From NCBI RefSeq assembly GCF_000715075.1, contig NC_134081.1, positions 67,443,153 through 67,507,152 of the forward strand: a stretch of 64,000 nucleotides of DNA, read 5' to 3'. This document shows, one piece after another, positions 46,019 to 57,690 of this stretch. This DNA is from Nicotiana tabacum (Eukaryota > Streptophyta > Magnoliopsida > Solanales > Solanaceae). The translations under genes and the position numbers were made by a program. Each line of letters opens with the position of its first letter. The stretch's first letter is position 1. The notes under the pieces were generated by a model. The model was not told where the DNA came from, ran no database searches, and saw nothing but the letters and a program-made list of their open reading frames with translations.

Positions 46019-49000
46019 GACCCAGGATCTACGTATTCATATGTGTCCTCTTATTTTACCCCATATTTGGGCGTATCCCGAGATTCTTTGAGTTCCCCTG
46101 TTTATATGTCTACTCCTATGGGAGATTCTCTTGTGGTGGACCGCGTGTATTGGTCGTGTTTGATTGCTCTTAGTGGTTTTGAGAACAGAGCCATTTGTTA
46201 TTTCTCAGTATGGTAGATTTTGATGTTATCTTGGGCATGGATTGGTTGTCGCCCCATTTTGCTATTCTTGATTGTCAAGCTAAGGCCGTGACGATGGCTA
46301 TGCCAGGCTTACCACGATTAGAGTGGAGAGGTACCTTAGAGTATACTCCCAGCCGAGTTATTTCATTTCTTAAAGCTCAACGAATGGTTGAGAAGGGGTG
46401 TGACGCATATCTAGCTTATGTGAGAGATGTCAATATTGATACCCCTACAGTTAAGTCAGTTCCAGTAATGAGGGACTATCCAGATGTGTTCCCAGCTGAT
46501 CTTCCGGGCATGCCGCCCGACAGAGATATTGATTTCGGTATTGATTTGTTGCCGGGCACCCAACCCATCTATATTCCTCCATATCGTATGACTCCTCCTG
46601 AGTTGAAGGAGCAGTTACAGGAGTTGCTTGATAAGGGCTTCATTCGGCCCAGTGTATCACCTTGGGGTGCTCCTGTCTTGTTTTTGAAGAAAAAGGATAG
46701 TTCTATGCGTATGTGTATTGATTATTGCCAATTGAACAAAGTCACAGTGAAGAACATGTATTATTTGCCTCATATTGATGACCTATTTGATCATCTATAG
46801 GGTGCCAAAGTATTTTTCAAGATTGACTTGCATTCAGGTTATCATCAGTTGAAGATTAGGGAGCCAGATACCCCGAAGACTACTTTCAGGACTCGGTATG
46901 GCCATTACGTGTTCCTTGTGATGTCATTTAAGCTGATCAATGCCCCAACAGCCTTTATGCACTTGATGCATAGTGTGTTCCGACCCTATATTGATTCTTT
47001 CATCATCGTATTCATTGATTACATTCTAGTGTATTCTCGGACTCGGGAGGATCATGAGCAGCACTTGAGGACAATGCTTCAGACTTTGAGAGAAAAGAAG
47101 TTGTATGCAAAGTTCTCAAAATGTGAGTTCTTGTTAGATTCCGTGGCATTCTTGGGTCATATTGTGTCGAGTGAGGGGATCAAGGTGGATCCGAAGAAGG
47201 TGGAAGCAGTGTAGAGTTGGCCCAGACCGTCCTCAGCTACAGAGATTCGGAGTTTTCTTGGGTTGGAAGGGTATTATTGTCGGTTTGTTGAGGGATTTTC
47301 TTCTATTGCAGCACCTATGACTTGGCTGACCCAGAAGGGAGCTCCATTTAGGTGGACAGAGGAGTGTGAGGATAGCTTTCAGAAGCTCAAGACAGCTTTG
47401 ACTACAGCCCCATTATTGGTACTGCCTTCAGGTTCGGGGTCTTATACAGTTTATTGTGATGCGTTGCGATTGACCTCGGCGCGGTGTTGATGCAGGACCG
47501 TAGGGTGATTTCCTACACGTCCAGACCACTGAAGGTGCATGAAAAGAACTATCATGTCCAAGACCTTGAGCTAGAAGCTATTGTTCATGCCTTGAAGATT
47601 TTGAGACATTATTTGTACGGTGTTCCTTGTGAGATTTACACCGATCACCGGAGTTTGGAACATCTATTCAAGCAGAAGGATCTTAATTTGTGCCAGTGGA
47701 GGTGGTAAGAGCTGCTTAAGGATTATGACATTACCATTTTATACCATCCCGGAAAGGCCAATGTGGTGGTCGATGCTTTCAGTCGTCGGGCAGAGAGTTT
47801 GGGGAATTTAGCATATCTACTAGCAGTAGAGAGGCCTGTGGCATTGGATGTTCAGGCCTTAGCCAGCCAGTTTGTGAGATTGGATATTTTTTAGCCGAGT
47901 CGAGTATTGGCTTTTGTGGTCTCTCGGTCTTCTCTTTATGATCGTATCAGGGAGCGTCAGTATGATTACCCCCATCTGCTTGTCCTTAAGGACACGGTCC
48001 AGCACGGTGATACTAAGTAGGTCAATATTGGGGAGGATGGTGCATTGAGGATGCAGGGCAGGTTAATGTGGATGGTTTGTGTGAGTTGATTCTCCAAGAG
48101 GCTCACATCTCGTGGTACTCCATTCATCCGGGTGCCGCGAAGATATATTAGGACCTGAGGCAGCAATATTGGTGGAGGAGGATGAAGAAGGTCATAGTAG
48201 AGTATGTGGATAGATATCTAAATTGCCAGCAGGTGAAGTATGAGCATCAGCGACCGGGTGGGATTTTTCATAAGATATAGATTCTAGAGTGGAAATGGGA
48301 GCGGATCACTATGGACTTCGTTGTTGGACTCCCACGGGCTCAGCGGAAGTTTGATGCAGTTTGGGTGATTGTGGACAGGATGGCCAAGTCAGCTCAATTA
48401 TTCCTGTGAAGACTACTTATTCTTCCTAGCAGCTGGTTCGAGTTTATATCCGAGATATTGTCAGACTTCATGGCGTACCGGTATCTATCATCTCTGACTG
48501 GGGCACGCAGTTTATATCGCAGTTCTAGAGAGACGTATAGCAGTAGTTGGATACTCGAGCGGAGTTGAGCACATCTTTTCACCCTCATATGGATAGGCAG
48601 TCCGAGCGCACTATTCAGATTCTTTAGGATATGCTCTGTGCGTGTGTGATAGAGTTTGGAGGTTCTTGGGATCAGTTCTTGCCACTTTTGGAGTTTTCCT
48701 ACAACAACAGTTATCAGTCCAGCATTCAGATGGCACCGTATGAGGCTCTGTATGGTAGGCGGTGTCGGTTCCTAGTGGGTTGGTTCGAGCCGAGCGAGGC
48801 CAGATTATTGGGTACGGACTTGGTTCAGGATGCCTTGGAGAAGGTGAATGTAATTCAGGACAGACTTCACATATCTCAGTCCAGACAGAAGAGCTATGCA
48901 GACCGGAAGGTTCGCGATGTTGCATTCATGGTTGGAGAGCGGGTCTTACTTCGGGTTTCGCCTATGAAGGGCGTTATGAGGTTCGAAAAGAAGGGCAAGC

Positions 49001-49380
49001 TGAGCCCAAGTTTTATCGGCCCATTTGAGGTGTTGCGGCGAGTTGGGGAGGCTGCTTATGCTTGCCTTACCTCCCAGTCTAGCAGGAGGCCATCCGGTAT
49101 TTCATGTTTTGATGCTCCGGAGGTATCACGGCGATCTGTCTCATGTGTTGGTTTTCAACTCAATCCAGTTGGACAAGGATCTATCCTACGTTGAAGAGCC
49201 AATGGCTATTTTGGACAGGCAGGTTCGAAAGCTGAGGTCAAAGAAAATTGCATCAGTAAAGGTTCAATGGCGGGACTAGCCGGTTAAGGAGGCCACTTCG
49301 GAGACCGAGCGGGATATTCGCAGCCGTTATCCTCATCTTTTCACAGCTTTATGTATGTATCTATACTCGTTCAAGGATGA
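46019..49380 (+). pseudogene. Middle element pol remnant: protease to chromodomain
   Basis: Protease DPGSTYSYV at 46019. A frameshift near 46195 precedes the [13 protein letters not shown] block. [16 protein letters not shown], then TAG at 46798, and a catalytic motif FIDYILVYS in which the second aspartate is Tyr (TAC at 47020-47022). RNase H spans about 47440-47700 with a frameshift near 47472. A stop falls just before '[20 protein letters not shown]'. Integrase (TDGQ-like region and FSYNNSYQSSIQMAPYEALY near 48700) has several more stops and a frameshift near 48065. The chromodomain-like end (RKLRSKKIASVKVQW) has a stop just after. Clearly inactive and more decayed than the inner copy. Confidence 0.9.
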
Positions 49381-49390
49381 ACGATTGTTT

Positions 49391-49404
49391 TAAGAGGGAG
49401 AGGA
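49391..49404 (+). other. Middle element polypurine tract
   Basis: TAAGAGGGAGAGGA immediately before the 3' LTR start at 49405. Confidence 0.8.
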
Positions 49405-50092
49405 TGTGAACACTCGGTCAGTCGTCTTGAGAGTTATAGCCCTGATCCCCTATTTAACTGCTTCCCCTGTATTGTTTTCTGCTATTGTGACTTGCCGAGA
49501 GGTTTCGTTTTGTTTTTTGGAGTGTTTTGGGACACTTAGTCCCTAAATGGAGGGTTAAGCCATGGGATTGGCACCATAGTTGAAAATGTGTGAAGACGAC
49601 TCCGGAATGGAGTTCCAAAAATTCCGTTAGCTCCGTTGAGTGATTTTGGATTTAGGAGCGTGTCCGGATTGTGTTTTGGAAGTCTGTAGCTCATTTAGCC
49701 TTGAAATGGCGAAAGTCGAACTTTTGGAGTTTTGGACCGGTAGTGGAATTTTTTATATCATGGTCGGATTCTGATTCCGGAAGTTAGAGTAGGTCTGTAA
49801 TGATAAATATGACTTGTGTGCTAAATTTGGGGTCAATCGGACATGGTTTGGTTGGTTTCGGCGTCGATTATCTAATTTTGAAGTTTGAAGATCTTTAAGT
49901 TTAAATTGGAGGGTGATTCTTGATTTTTGTGTTGTTCGATGTGGTTTGAGGGCTCAACTAAGTTCGTATGGTGTTTTAGGATTGGTTAGTATATTTGGTT
50001 GAGGTCTCGGGGGCCTCGGGTGTGTTTCGGATGCTTAACGGATAAATTTTGGACTTGGGGAAGTTGCTGAGTTTTTGCCGGTTCTGGTGTTT

Positions 50093-50398
50093 CGCACCTG
50101 CGGAGGGGAGACCGCAGGTGCGGGCTCGCACGCGTGGAGGAACAGGGGTAGATGCGAAATTCAGAGGCTTGACCAGGGGTCGCAGGTGCGGGGAATTTCC
50201 GCATTTGTGATGCCCGCAAATGCGCCCAAGGATTTGCTAGCGCGGAGGAAGATCATAGAAGCGGACAGTGTTCCGCACGCGCAGGTGCGGCCCCCACTGC
50301 CGCAGATGCGGACCCATCCTTCTTAAGTGATTTACGCACCTGCGAGTGATTTTCCGCAGATGCGGCATCGCAGGTGCGACCCATGGCTCACAGGTGCA
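50093..50398. repeat. CG-rich dyad array in middle 3' LTR
   Basis: CGCACCTGCGG at 50093, CCGCAGGTGCGG at 50112, CGCAGGTGCGG near 50180, CGCACGCGCAGGTGCGG near 50275, CCGCAGATGCGG at 50300 and 50354, and CGCAGGTGCG near 50369. Better preserved here than in the 5' LTR. Confidence 0.88.
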
Positions 50399-51199
50399 AG
50401 ATCGCTGGGCAGAAAAGGGGCAGAATCGAGGGTTAAAGTTCATATTCACAAATTTGATTTTTGAGCTAGGGAGAAGGCGATTTCTTAAGGGATTTTCAAA
50501 TAAAGCTTTGGGGTAACGATTCCTAACTTGTTTTTGGTTGTATTTCATTAATTTATGGTCGTTTTCTCTATTTAATTAAGGAATTTGAGTGAGAAAGTTG
50601 GGAGGATAGGGGAAAAATTCCCCAAACGAATTTCCGAGTTTTGAGTGGGATTTAGACATCGGATTTGGATAATTTTTGTACGAGTGATCTCTTGAGCGAA
50701 TGGGTGTTCTTACCTGGTAACCTTTACCCGATTCCGAGATGTGGGCTTGGGGAGGCTTGTTTGGGCATTTTTCTAATTTCTTGCCTTAGCTTTGATTTCG
50801 TTAGCTAGATTTGTTTCTTGTAGCTATATTTATGTTATGTAATTGGTTTTGGCTAGATTTGAGCCATTCAGACTCGGATATTCGTGGAAAGAGCATTGTG
50901 ACAGATTCATTTAAGCTTGGTTCGAGGTAAGTGGCTTGCCAAACCTTGTGTGGGGGAATTCACCTTAGGATTGAGTACTGTTTGATATGTGAGTGTCGTG
51001 TACGTGAGGTGACGAGTACGTACACGGGCATATGTAACTATCCTGTTTAGACTAGAATAGCATGCCTACTTGTTTAACTGCCTATTTGAACTCTGTGCAG
51101 CATGTTTTAGTGAAATTACTTACTTTCCTTGACTTAAACTTAGTCTAAACTGTAGGATTTCTTGCTGTAATTGCTATTTCAGTTGGTTGCGCTGCATAT

Positions 51200-51390
51200 T
51201 TACTTTGGGACTACCGAACGGTATTCCGGGAGATCCCCCTGTACTTCATATTTACTTTGGGACTACGGAACGGTATTCCGGGAGATCTCCCTATTTTGCA
51301 TATTTATTTTTGGGACTACGGAATGGTATTCCGGGAGATCCTCCTGCACATTTACATTTGGGACTACGAGACGGTATCTCGGGAGTTCCC
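51200..51390 (+). repeat. Four-copy hairpin repeat in middle 3' LTR
   Basis: Perfect hairpins at 51266-51280 (CGGAA-CGGTA-TTCCG), 51319-51333 (CGGAA-TGGTA-TTCCG) and 51367-51381 (CGAGA-CGGTA-TCTCG). The first copy, near 51214, has one mismatch. In the last copy two adjacent arm positions changed and both partners changed with them. Confidence 0.9.
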
Positions 51391-52016
51391 CTGTTTTTAT
51401 CATTGTGTTCTGAGCTGTTGTCTTTCATTGATTCTATTCCTGTTAGATTTCCATATTTATTTTACTTTGATGTTTCATTCAGTCTTTTTTCATTATATTT
51501 ATACAAGTAGGGCCCTGACCTGATCTCGTCACTACTCGACCGAGGTTAGGCTTGACACTTACTGGGTACCGTTGTGGTATACTCACGCCCTTTCCTGCAC
51601 ATGTTTTTCATGTGCAAAACCAGGTTAATGTTACTAGCCTCATCACTAGTTGTAGTCACTGCTACTTATTGGAGACTTCAAGGTACATCTGCTTGCGCCC
51701 GCAGATCCTCGGAGTCCCCCTCTATCCCCCTATGTTCATTTTTCCTTCTTTCTGTATAAATGATGTATAGAACGGTTAAGACTTCTTAGTAGCTTGTGAC
51801 TTACGGTATTCCAGGTTTGGGAAAATTGTTTTGTACATTTTCAGAGGTGATAATTGTATATGCCGAGTGACATTTAGTTGCTTATTAGATATTTATTACT
51901 GTTAGTATTTAATGTTCATGCTTTAGTTTCACTTCCGCAAAAGTGTTAGGCTTACCTAGTCGTAGAGACTAGGCGTCGTCACGACGGTTCACGGAGGGAG
52001 AAATTGGGTCGTGACA

Positions 52017-52021
52017 AATTT
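52017..52021. repeat. Target-site duplication of middle element (AATTT, right)
   Basis: AATTT directly after GTGACA, matching 31324-31328. LTR D text resumes with 'ggtgttatcgggtttc'. Confidence 0.85.
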
Positions 52022-54729
52022 GGTGTTATCGGGTTTCAATTATTGTTTCGGAACTTTGGATAGGTTTGTTTGGTTGAATGGAACTTGTGTGTGAAGTTTT
52101 GTCATAATTCGAAATGTCTAAGCGTGATTCGGACGACTTTTGGCAAAAATGGAGAGTTTGGAAGTTAAGAGATAGATTTAGAACTTCAATTCATGGTTTT
52201 CATGTTATTTATAGTATTTTGAGCATTTGGATAAGTTTGTATAAGGTATTAGGAATTTTTAGTATGGTCGGATGAGGACCCAGGGGGCTCGAGTGTGCTT
52301 CGACATGATTCTAGATTATTTTAGAGTTAGTTGAGGTTGTTGATGTTGCTATGTCGCACATATGGGATTTGATGCGTAAGTGTGATGTCGCACCTGCGGA
52401 TGAAGGGCACTGAAGCAAAGGGAAGTCATGGAGCTAGGAAGCCGCATGTGTGGGGGTTGTTTCACAGACACGATTACGTGCATGTATGGGTGTTTGTGCA
52501 CCGTCGATTCCAAAGAAGCGGGTGGTGCGTCACAGGTGTGAGGTCTGGTTGTGGAAGGAAATCTAACAGATGTGAGCATTGTGTCGTGGAAGTGAGTTCA
52601 CATATTCGAACATCTTAGTCGCGAATGCAAAATCCTTGACAGACTTATTTATTTTGAGGGTTAGCTCATTTTTCACTATTTTGAATTTTGAAGCTTGGGA
52701 AGAGGCGATTTTAGAACAGATTTCCATTACTACCTTGAGAGTAAGTGATTTCTACTTGTTTTGTAATATATATATATCTTGATTCCTCATGGATTTATAC
52801 AGTTTAAGCATGCAATTTTGAAGAAATATTTAAGATTTTTGCCTACAATTTAAGAATGTATATTGGAGAGTTGAGGGTCAATTTGGACATGATTTTGGAA
52901 TCTAAGCATATATTTAGACTTATGGAGTTAAGGATAGCCGAGATCTACCCCTTAAATCAAGTTTTGACCGTGTGGGCTCTGGATAACGTTTGTTGACTTT
53001 TGGAGATTTGAATAACGATTCAAGCTTTATTATTTGGAATTAATTTCTATAGCTTTCTTTGACTTTATTTAGTTATATTTGACTAGATTCGAGCTGCTCG
53101 GAGGTGGATTTGAAAGAAAAATCAATTTTAGACGGTTGAGGGTGTTTTCCAGTGGAGATAAATCTCTTGTATATCCTTGTAAGAGAGAACTCTCCCTACA
53201 GGTGGTATATTTGATACTTGTTACTTGATTTAGTTGCCACGTATATGCATGTGACAAGGGTATATGTGTAGCTAGGTTGTGACCATAGTCAGATTGTGTT
53301 AGGCTTGTAATATGCTTTGGTTTGGATTATGTAAAGTATTTATCTATGTTTCTTTGATACTTTGACTACATGATAAAATCTTAATCATGATTAGAGACAA
53401 TGCTAGAATTATGAATTATTGTTCCGAAGATGACAAACTTTTTCACCGTGTTAGTCTTTTTAATTTTAGCCATATTTATAAAAATGCCTTACTCGACTCT
53501 TATTTAGGGATTATGGGCTCTTATTGGTCATGTTTGGCATCATGATTGGGCTTAAGCATATTAATGAACATATTGAACTATTATGAAAAGTTGAATTATA
53601 GGATTATCCATAACCATCTCTTATTCATATTACTATTCATCCTCATTTATTATTATGTCCTAGTGCATCTTTATCATATCATCTCATATGAATATACATG
53701 AGTTGGAGAGTTGGTTATTGAGAAAAGTTGAGGATTTTGGCACTATGGATATTTTGAGCGGATATGGATATGGATTACTGATTATGATGGGATTAAGTTG
53801 CACGCTGCAATAACACTTGTATATGAATTCTTCCTCTAGAGTCAGGTGATCACCCATATTACATTGGGCCATGTGAGTCCAAGCACCTGGATTGGTACTT
53901 AGTTTGGACACTTATCTAGTGTTCGGGCATGTATATTTGTGCTGTGAGAATAATGAGCATGCATTTGCATCCTAGAATCATGCAGTATCTCTTACATCTA
54001 AGAGTTAATTGATTCATATCATGATTATAAAGTAAATTAGTTGTTTGACATCGTATTATATTTCTTCATCTGAAAAAGCATGTCTATATTTCGAATTTAT
54101 TATGCCTTTACTTTTGAGCTTATTTGGTACCATCATGCTTTATTTTTCTGATTTATTTATGTTCTCAGTTGTTTAGTTATATTGTTAGTAAGTTTCAGTT
54201 TCAATCTATCGTCACTACTTATTCAAAGCTAGACTTGATACTTACTAAATATCGTGGTTTTGTACTCATACTACACTTCTGCATATTTTTGTGCAGATCC
54301 TGAGGCTCGTCCTAGTCGTACTCATCCAACTTCCTTGGAGATTGCATTGGAGACTTCATGGTGAGCCTCCCTCTTATTCGATGTGAAACACATGGAGTCT
54401 TCCTCCCTTGATTATCTATTGCATGTCCATTTACTTACTTCCAAACAGATGTTGTTATTGGTTAAGACTATTCACTCTTGATTAGATGCTTGTGATGATA
54501 TGGCGCCAAGTTTTGAGCATATTGTGAGACAATTGTGGTCGTGTTTAGACCCTATATTGGTTTATGTATTCATGATGCCATTTCGATACTTATTCAACCT
54601 TTATACCTTAAATCATAAACATGTTAATGACTTAGTAATTTGTCTTCCGTGATCGTTATTGAGTGTTGGCTTGCCAAAAAATCAGGTTATGTTCCATCAT
54701 GGCCTTTGATTGGAATTTGGGTCATGATA
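52022..54729 (+). repeat. LTR D, right part
   Basis: Continues LTR D to '..tttgggtcatgata', a mutated GTGACA end at 54729. The next bases, TTGTTATTAGATC (54732-54744), are a decayed Met-tRNA primer site, so this is the 5' LTR of an element whose gag follows. Eroded dyads lie near 52350-52620 (GTCGCACCTGCGG near 52388). No gene. Confidence 0.8.
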
Positions 54730-54922
54730 AGTTGTTATTAGATCTCTAGGTTCTAATTGTCTCACAAGTCATGAGCAGTCCTAGTAGAGTATTATGGATT
54801 GATACCGAGACGTCAGTAATTATCTGCGAGAGGCTATGGGGTTTAAGAACTTTTCCCTTTCTTGACTCATTATCATGCATTGATTATCTAAATCTAAATC
54901 TTTCTCTTCTAATCTCTCAACA

Positions 54923-56120
54923 ATGGTGAGCATTCGCGCTTCAGCAGCATCAGCATGTGATGGTGAGGTAGTACCACCGGCTATAGCTAGGAGAGGCAGG
55001 GCCTGGGACAGGGTGAAGGCTCCCTTTAGGGGTTGCACAATCACAGCTAGGGTAGAGCACCTACCATAGCCTGTGGTATCGCCAGGGCAGTGTCAGCAGA
55101 GCCACATGTGGATCAAGTAGTTGATCATGTTCATGCTCTAGTGCACACTGAGCATCCAAAGGGTTTTATTGTCGCACCGGTTTTCCAAGAGGCTATGGAT
55201 AAGGTGATCAACTTTATTGATGCACTAACTCGGGTTGGAGTAGTTCTAGTGGACCCAACCACATCTAAAACTTGAGAGGGGGCTCAGACCCCTATCACTC
55301 ATACTCCCAAGACCCCTATCACTCATACTCCAGAGCAGGTACTGGCGATGGTTTAGATGTCGTGAGCATATCCACTCGGCGACGAATAGCCTATTGCGGT
55401 AGCTAAACTCGTGGTTTGAGCATGATATGTCTACTGAGGAATAGAAGAGGCTTGAGAGGTTTTAGATATTACACCTCCTCACTTTTATGGTGACGTTTCT
55501 AAGGATGCCTAGAATTTTCTAGACCGATGTCATCATATGCTTTGTATATTGGGCTTAGTAGACTCCAATGGGGTGGACGTCACTACATTTTAGTTAAGAG
55601 GGACTGCTAGGAAAGGGTAGCAGACTTATGAGATGGGTAGAACAGAGGGTTCATCTCCTCTTACTTGGACTTAGTTCTCGTACTTGTTTATGGAGAGGTA
55701 CATCCCATACACTATGAGGGATGAGTTGAGAGGTTAGTTTGAGCGCCTTCAATAGAATTGCATGACTGTGATTAAGTTTGAGGTGAGATTAATAGAGTTG
55801 CTTTGTCATGCTATTTTCTTCATCCCCGTCAAGGGAGAAAAGATAAGGCAATTCATTGAGGGGTTGACTTATAGTATTAGTATTGCTATGGCCCGAGAGT
55901 CAAAGATTAGGTCTACTTTTCACCAGGTTGTGGAGATAGCGGAGGATAGAGGGTATTTGTAGACATGTGAGAGAGTTCATGATGAGCAATAAGAGGTCTC
56001 ATCGTTCTGGTAGTTTCAGCGATAGCTCATCTGGAGGAGGGGTTAGTTTGGTATAGGCCATCATGTATGCTAGCTTATTCTACACAACATGTAGCCAGCT
56101 GTATAATGTCTCAAAAATCT
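54923..56120 (+). pseudogene. gag remnant of the LTR D element
   Basis: ATG at 54923 (MVSIRA), about 180 bases after the decayed primer site, as in the middle element (MVRTHTGG). Gag text is scattered over frames: a Gly/Arg-rich start, PPHFYG-like 'cctcacttttatggtgac' near 55472, 'ttggacttagttctcgtacttgtttatggagagg' near 55665 (compare W-T-x-F-S-x-x-F at the same place in the middle element), and IRQFIEGL near 55848. Many stops. A 24-base direct repeat (near 55288 and 55312, 'acccctatcactcatactcc') lies in the linker. It ends by about 56120. No pol follows. Confidence 0.75.
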
Positions 56121-56139
56121 GTTAGCACTCCAGTTCCAT

Positions 56140-57233
56140 CATAGTTTTTTGATTTGTAGCAAGCTGCCTAACTTGCCTTTTTAAGTTTCTGAAATATGTC
56201 TGTAGTTATTGGTTGTCAAGTAACAGCTTCTTCAGTAAATTATTTGTACTTTCCTCTACTTGCTGGGGTGGCTTTTTGGGGTTTGTTGTAATTTCCTTTG
56301 TGTCGATTGCTGATCTACCACCCCATGAAAAGTTATGACTTTCCTCCAATTCGAATTGTAAGCATTCTTATTCTAATTCATTGAACCCTACTTTGTTACC
56401 CCACACAATAAACAGATTTAGGATTTATAGGAAATTGGTCACTCATATGACCCTTCCCACATATCTCACAACATTTGGACATCCGTTGCACATGCTGCAT
56501 CTGTTATACCTGTGACATTGTCATCTTATTCATCTGATTTGCTAACTTTGCCATATATGCTCTCATGGCTGTGAAGTCATCTAGATCAATAACACCTACT
56601 ACCTTGTGTTTGATTGTTCTTCATGTTCCTCCATCACCTTGGTAATTGTAATCATTAGCAATGAATTAAGTTAAAAGGACTTGTATTCAGTATACGATTT
56701 TTCAATGCAACTACCCGCACATGTTGAGTCATGATTTTTCTTTGATGCCTCATCTAACCCATCAACAAAAGTATGACCCTATACCTCCTCAGTTTGATAA
56801 TGATATGGGTCGTCTACGTGTAGCTTCTTGTATATTTTGAAAGCTTGATGAATAGTCTCGCCATCCCTTTGTTGAATCCCAAGTATCTGCCTCCTTAGTG
56901 ACTTTGTCTTCTTAGTTGGAAAAACTTGATAAAACATTTCCATGCTAAGTCATCTCAAGTTTTGATCGAGTTAGCGGGTTCCTACTGCAACAATTCTTTG
57001 GCTTCCTCTAACAGTGAAAAGGGAAATAATGTTAATATAATGTAATCCATGGAAACATTCAGATAGTTGTAAGTATTCATAATTTTCAAAACCTTCTGGA
57101 TGTGATACTATAAATCTTCATGAGATAGACACACAAATTACCGTATGAATTGAATCGATTGTACCATACACTGTTTAAGCTCAAAGTGACCATTAATATT
57201 AGGCTTCACAAAAGTCTGAGTCATATTAGCAAG
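56140..57233 (-). pseudogene. Tat/Athila-type gag remnant
   Basis: Minus strand. Near 56930-57000 the translation gives EPANSIKT followed by DDLAW with stops, matching the 'Q-E-P-x-S-x-x-x-W-D-D-L-x' start of the retrotransposon Gag domain of Tat/Athila elements. It continues with KFF and GMARLFIKL-like text near 56840. A zinc-knuckle-like CEICGKGHMSDQF lies at 56432-56470, with the last Cys replaced by Phe. Many stops and shifts. A different lineage from the Tekay gags above. Confidence 0.7.
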
Positions 57234-57690
57234 TGTCAAGACCCAAAACCCTTAATAGGTCGCGATGGAGCCTAATGCCGCCGTTAGGCAAGCCCACATG
57301 AGAACCTCCAATTTAACTATTCCTTTTCAACTTTTAAAAATAGAAGTTTCCTTAAATAGACCCAATATAAATAAAATATCATGCAAAAGTACATGCTTCT
57401 TTGTCAAAATATTGAGTGTGAATAGTGCATAAACCACAGTGATAGTAATAATAAGTACAACAGTGCATAGGCGCTAGAAGCCCCCAAAACTCGGTGCCAC
57501 AAGTGCACGATCAATCTAGAGAATATACTAAACTAATACAACTACTGTCTGAAGTATAATAGACATAAATAGTAAGCAAGGTAGAGGGAGACTCTGCTTC
57601 TACATATCAAAGCAAGGCAAGTAGTTCACCACCAAGTCTATGTAGAAGTGCGGCTATGCGCCTGTGTGACCACTAGTAGTACCTGTCTCA
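57234..57690 (-). repeat. Tekay-type LTR 3'-end fragment (minus strand)
   Basis: Starts TGTCAAGACCCAAAACCC, a TGTCACGACCC-like end. 'ggagcctaatgccgccgttaggcaagccc' is the reverse of the 'gcctaacgg..ggcaccatc' U5 text seen near 30620. It is cut by Tat LTR sequence at about 57690. Boundary approximate. Confidence 0.6.

Larger units (their letters stand above)
31329..52016 (+). mobile_element. Middle element: Tekay-like chromovirus, split by the inner element
   Basis: About 10.4 kb of its own sequence plus a 10.3 kb insertion. 5' LTR 31329-33987, primer site 33991-34002, gag from 34190, insertion at 34857-45172, gag resuming at 45178, pol to about 49380, purine tract 49391-49404, 3' LTR 49405-52016. 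It is bounded by AATTT duplications within LTR D. Its LTRs differ throughout, and gag-pol has many stops and several frameshifts, so it is older than the inner element, as the nesting requires. Confidence 0.94.
49405..52016 (+). repeat. Middle element 3' LTR (family C)
   Basis: 2612 bases, TGTGAACACTCGGTCAGTCGTC..GGGTCGTGACA. Relative to the 5' LTR it lacks a stretch near 51030 (text between 'gtacacgggc' and 'atatgtaactatcc'). It carries the dyad array 50093-50398 and the hairpin repeats 51200-51390. Confidence 0.92.
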
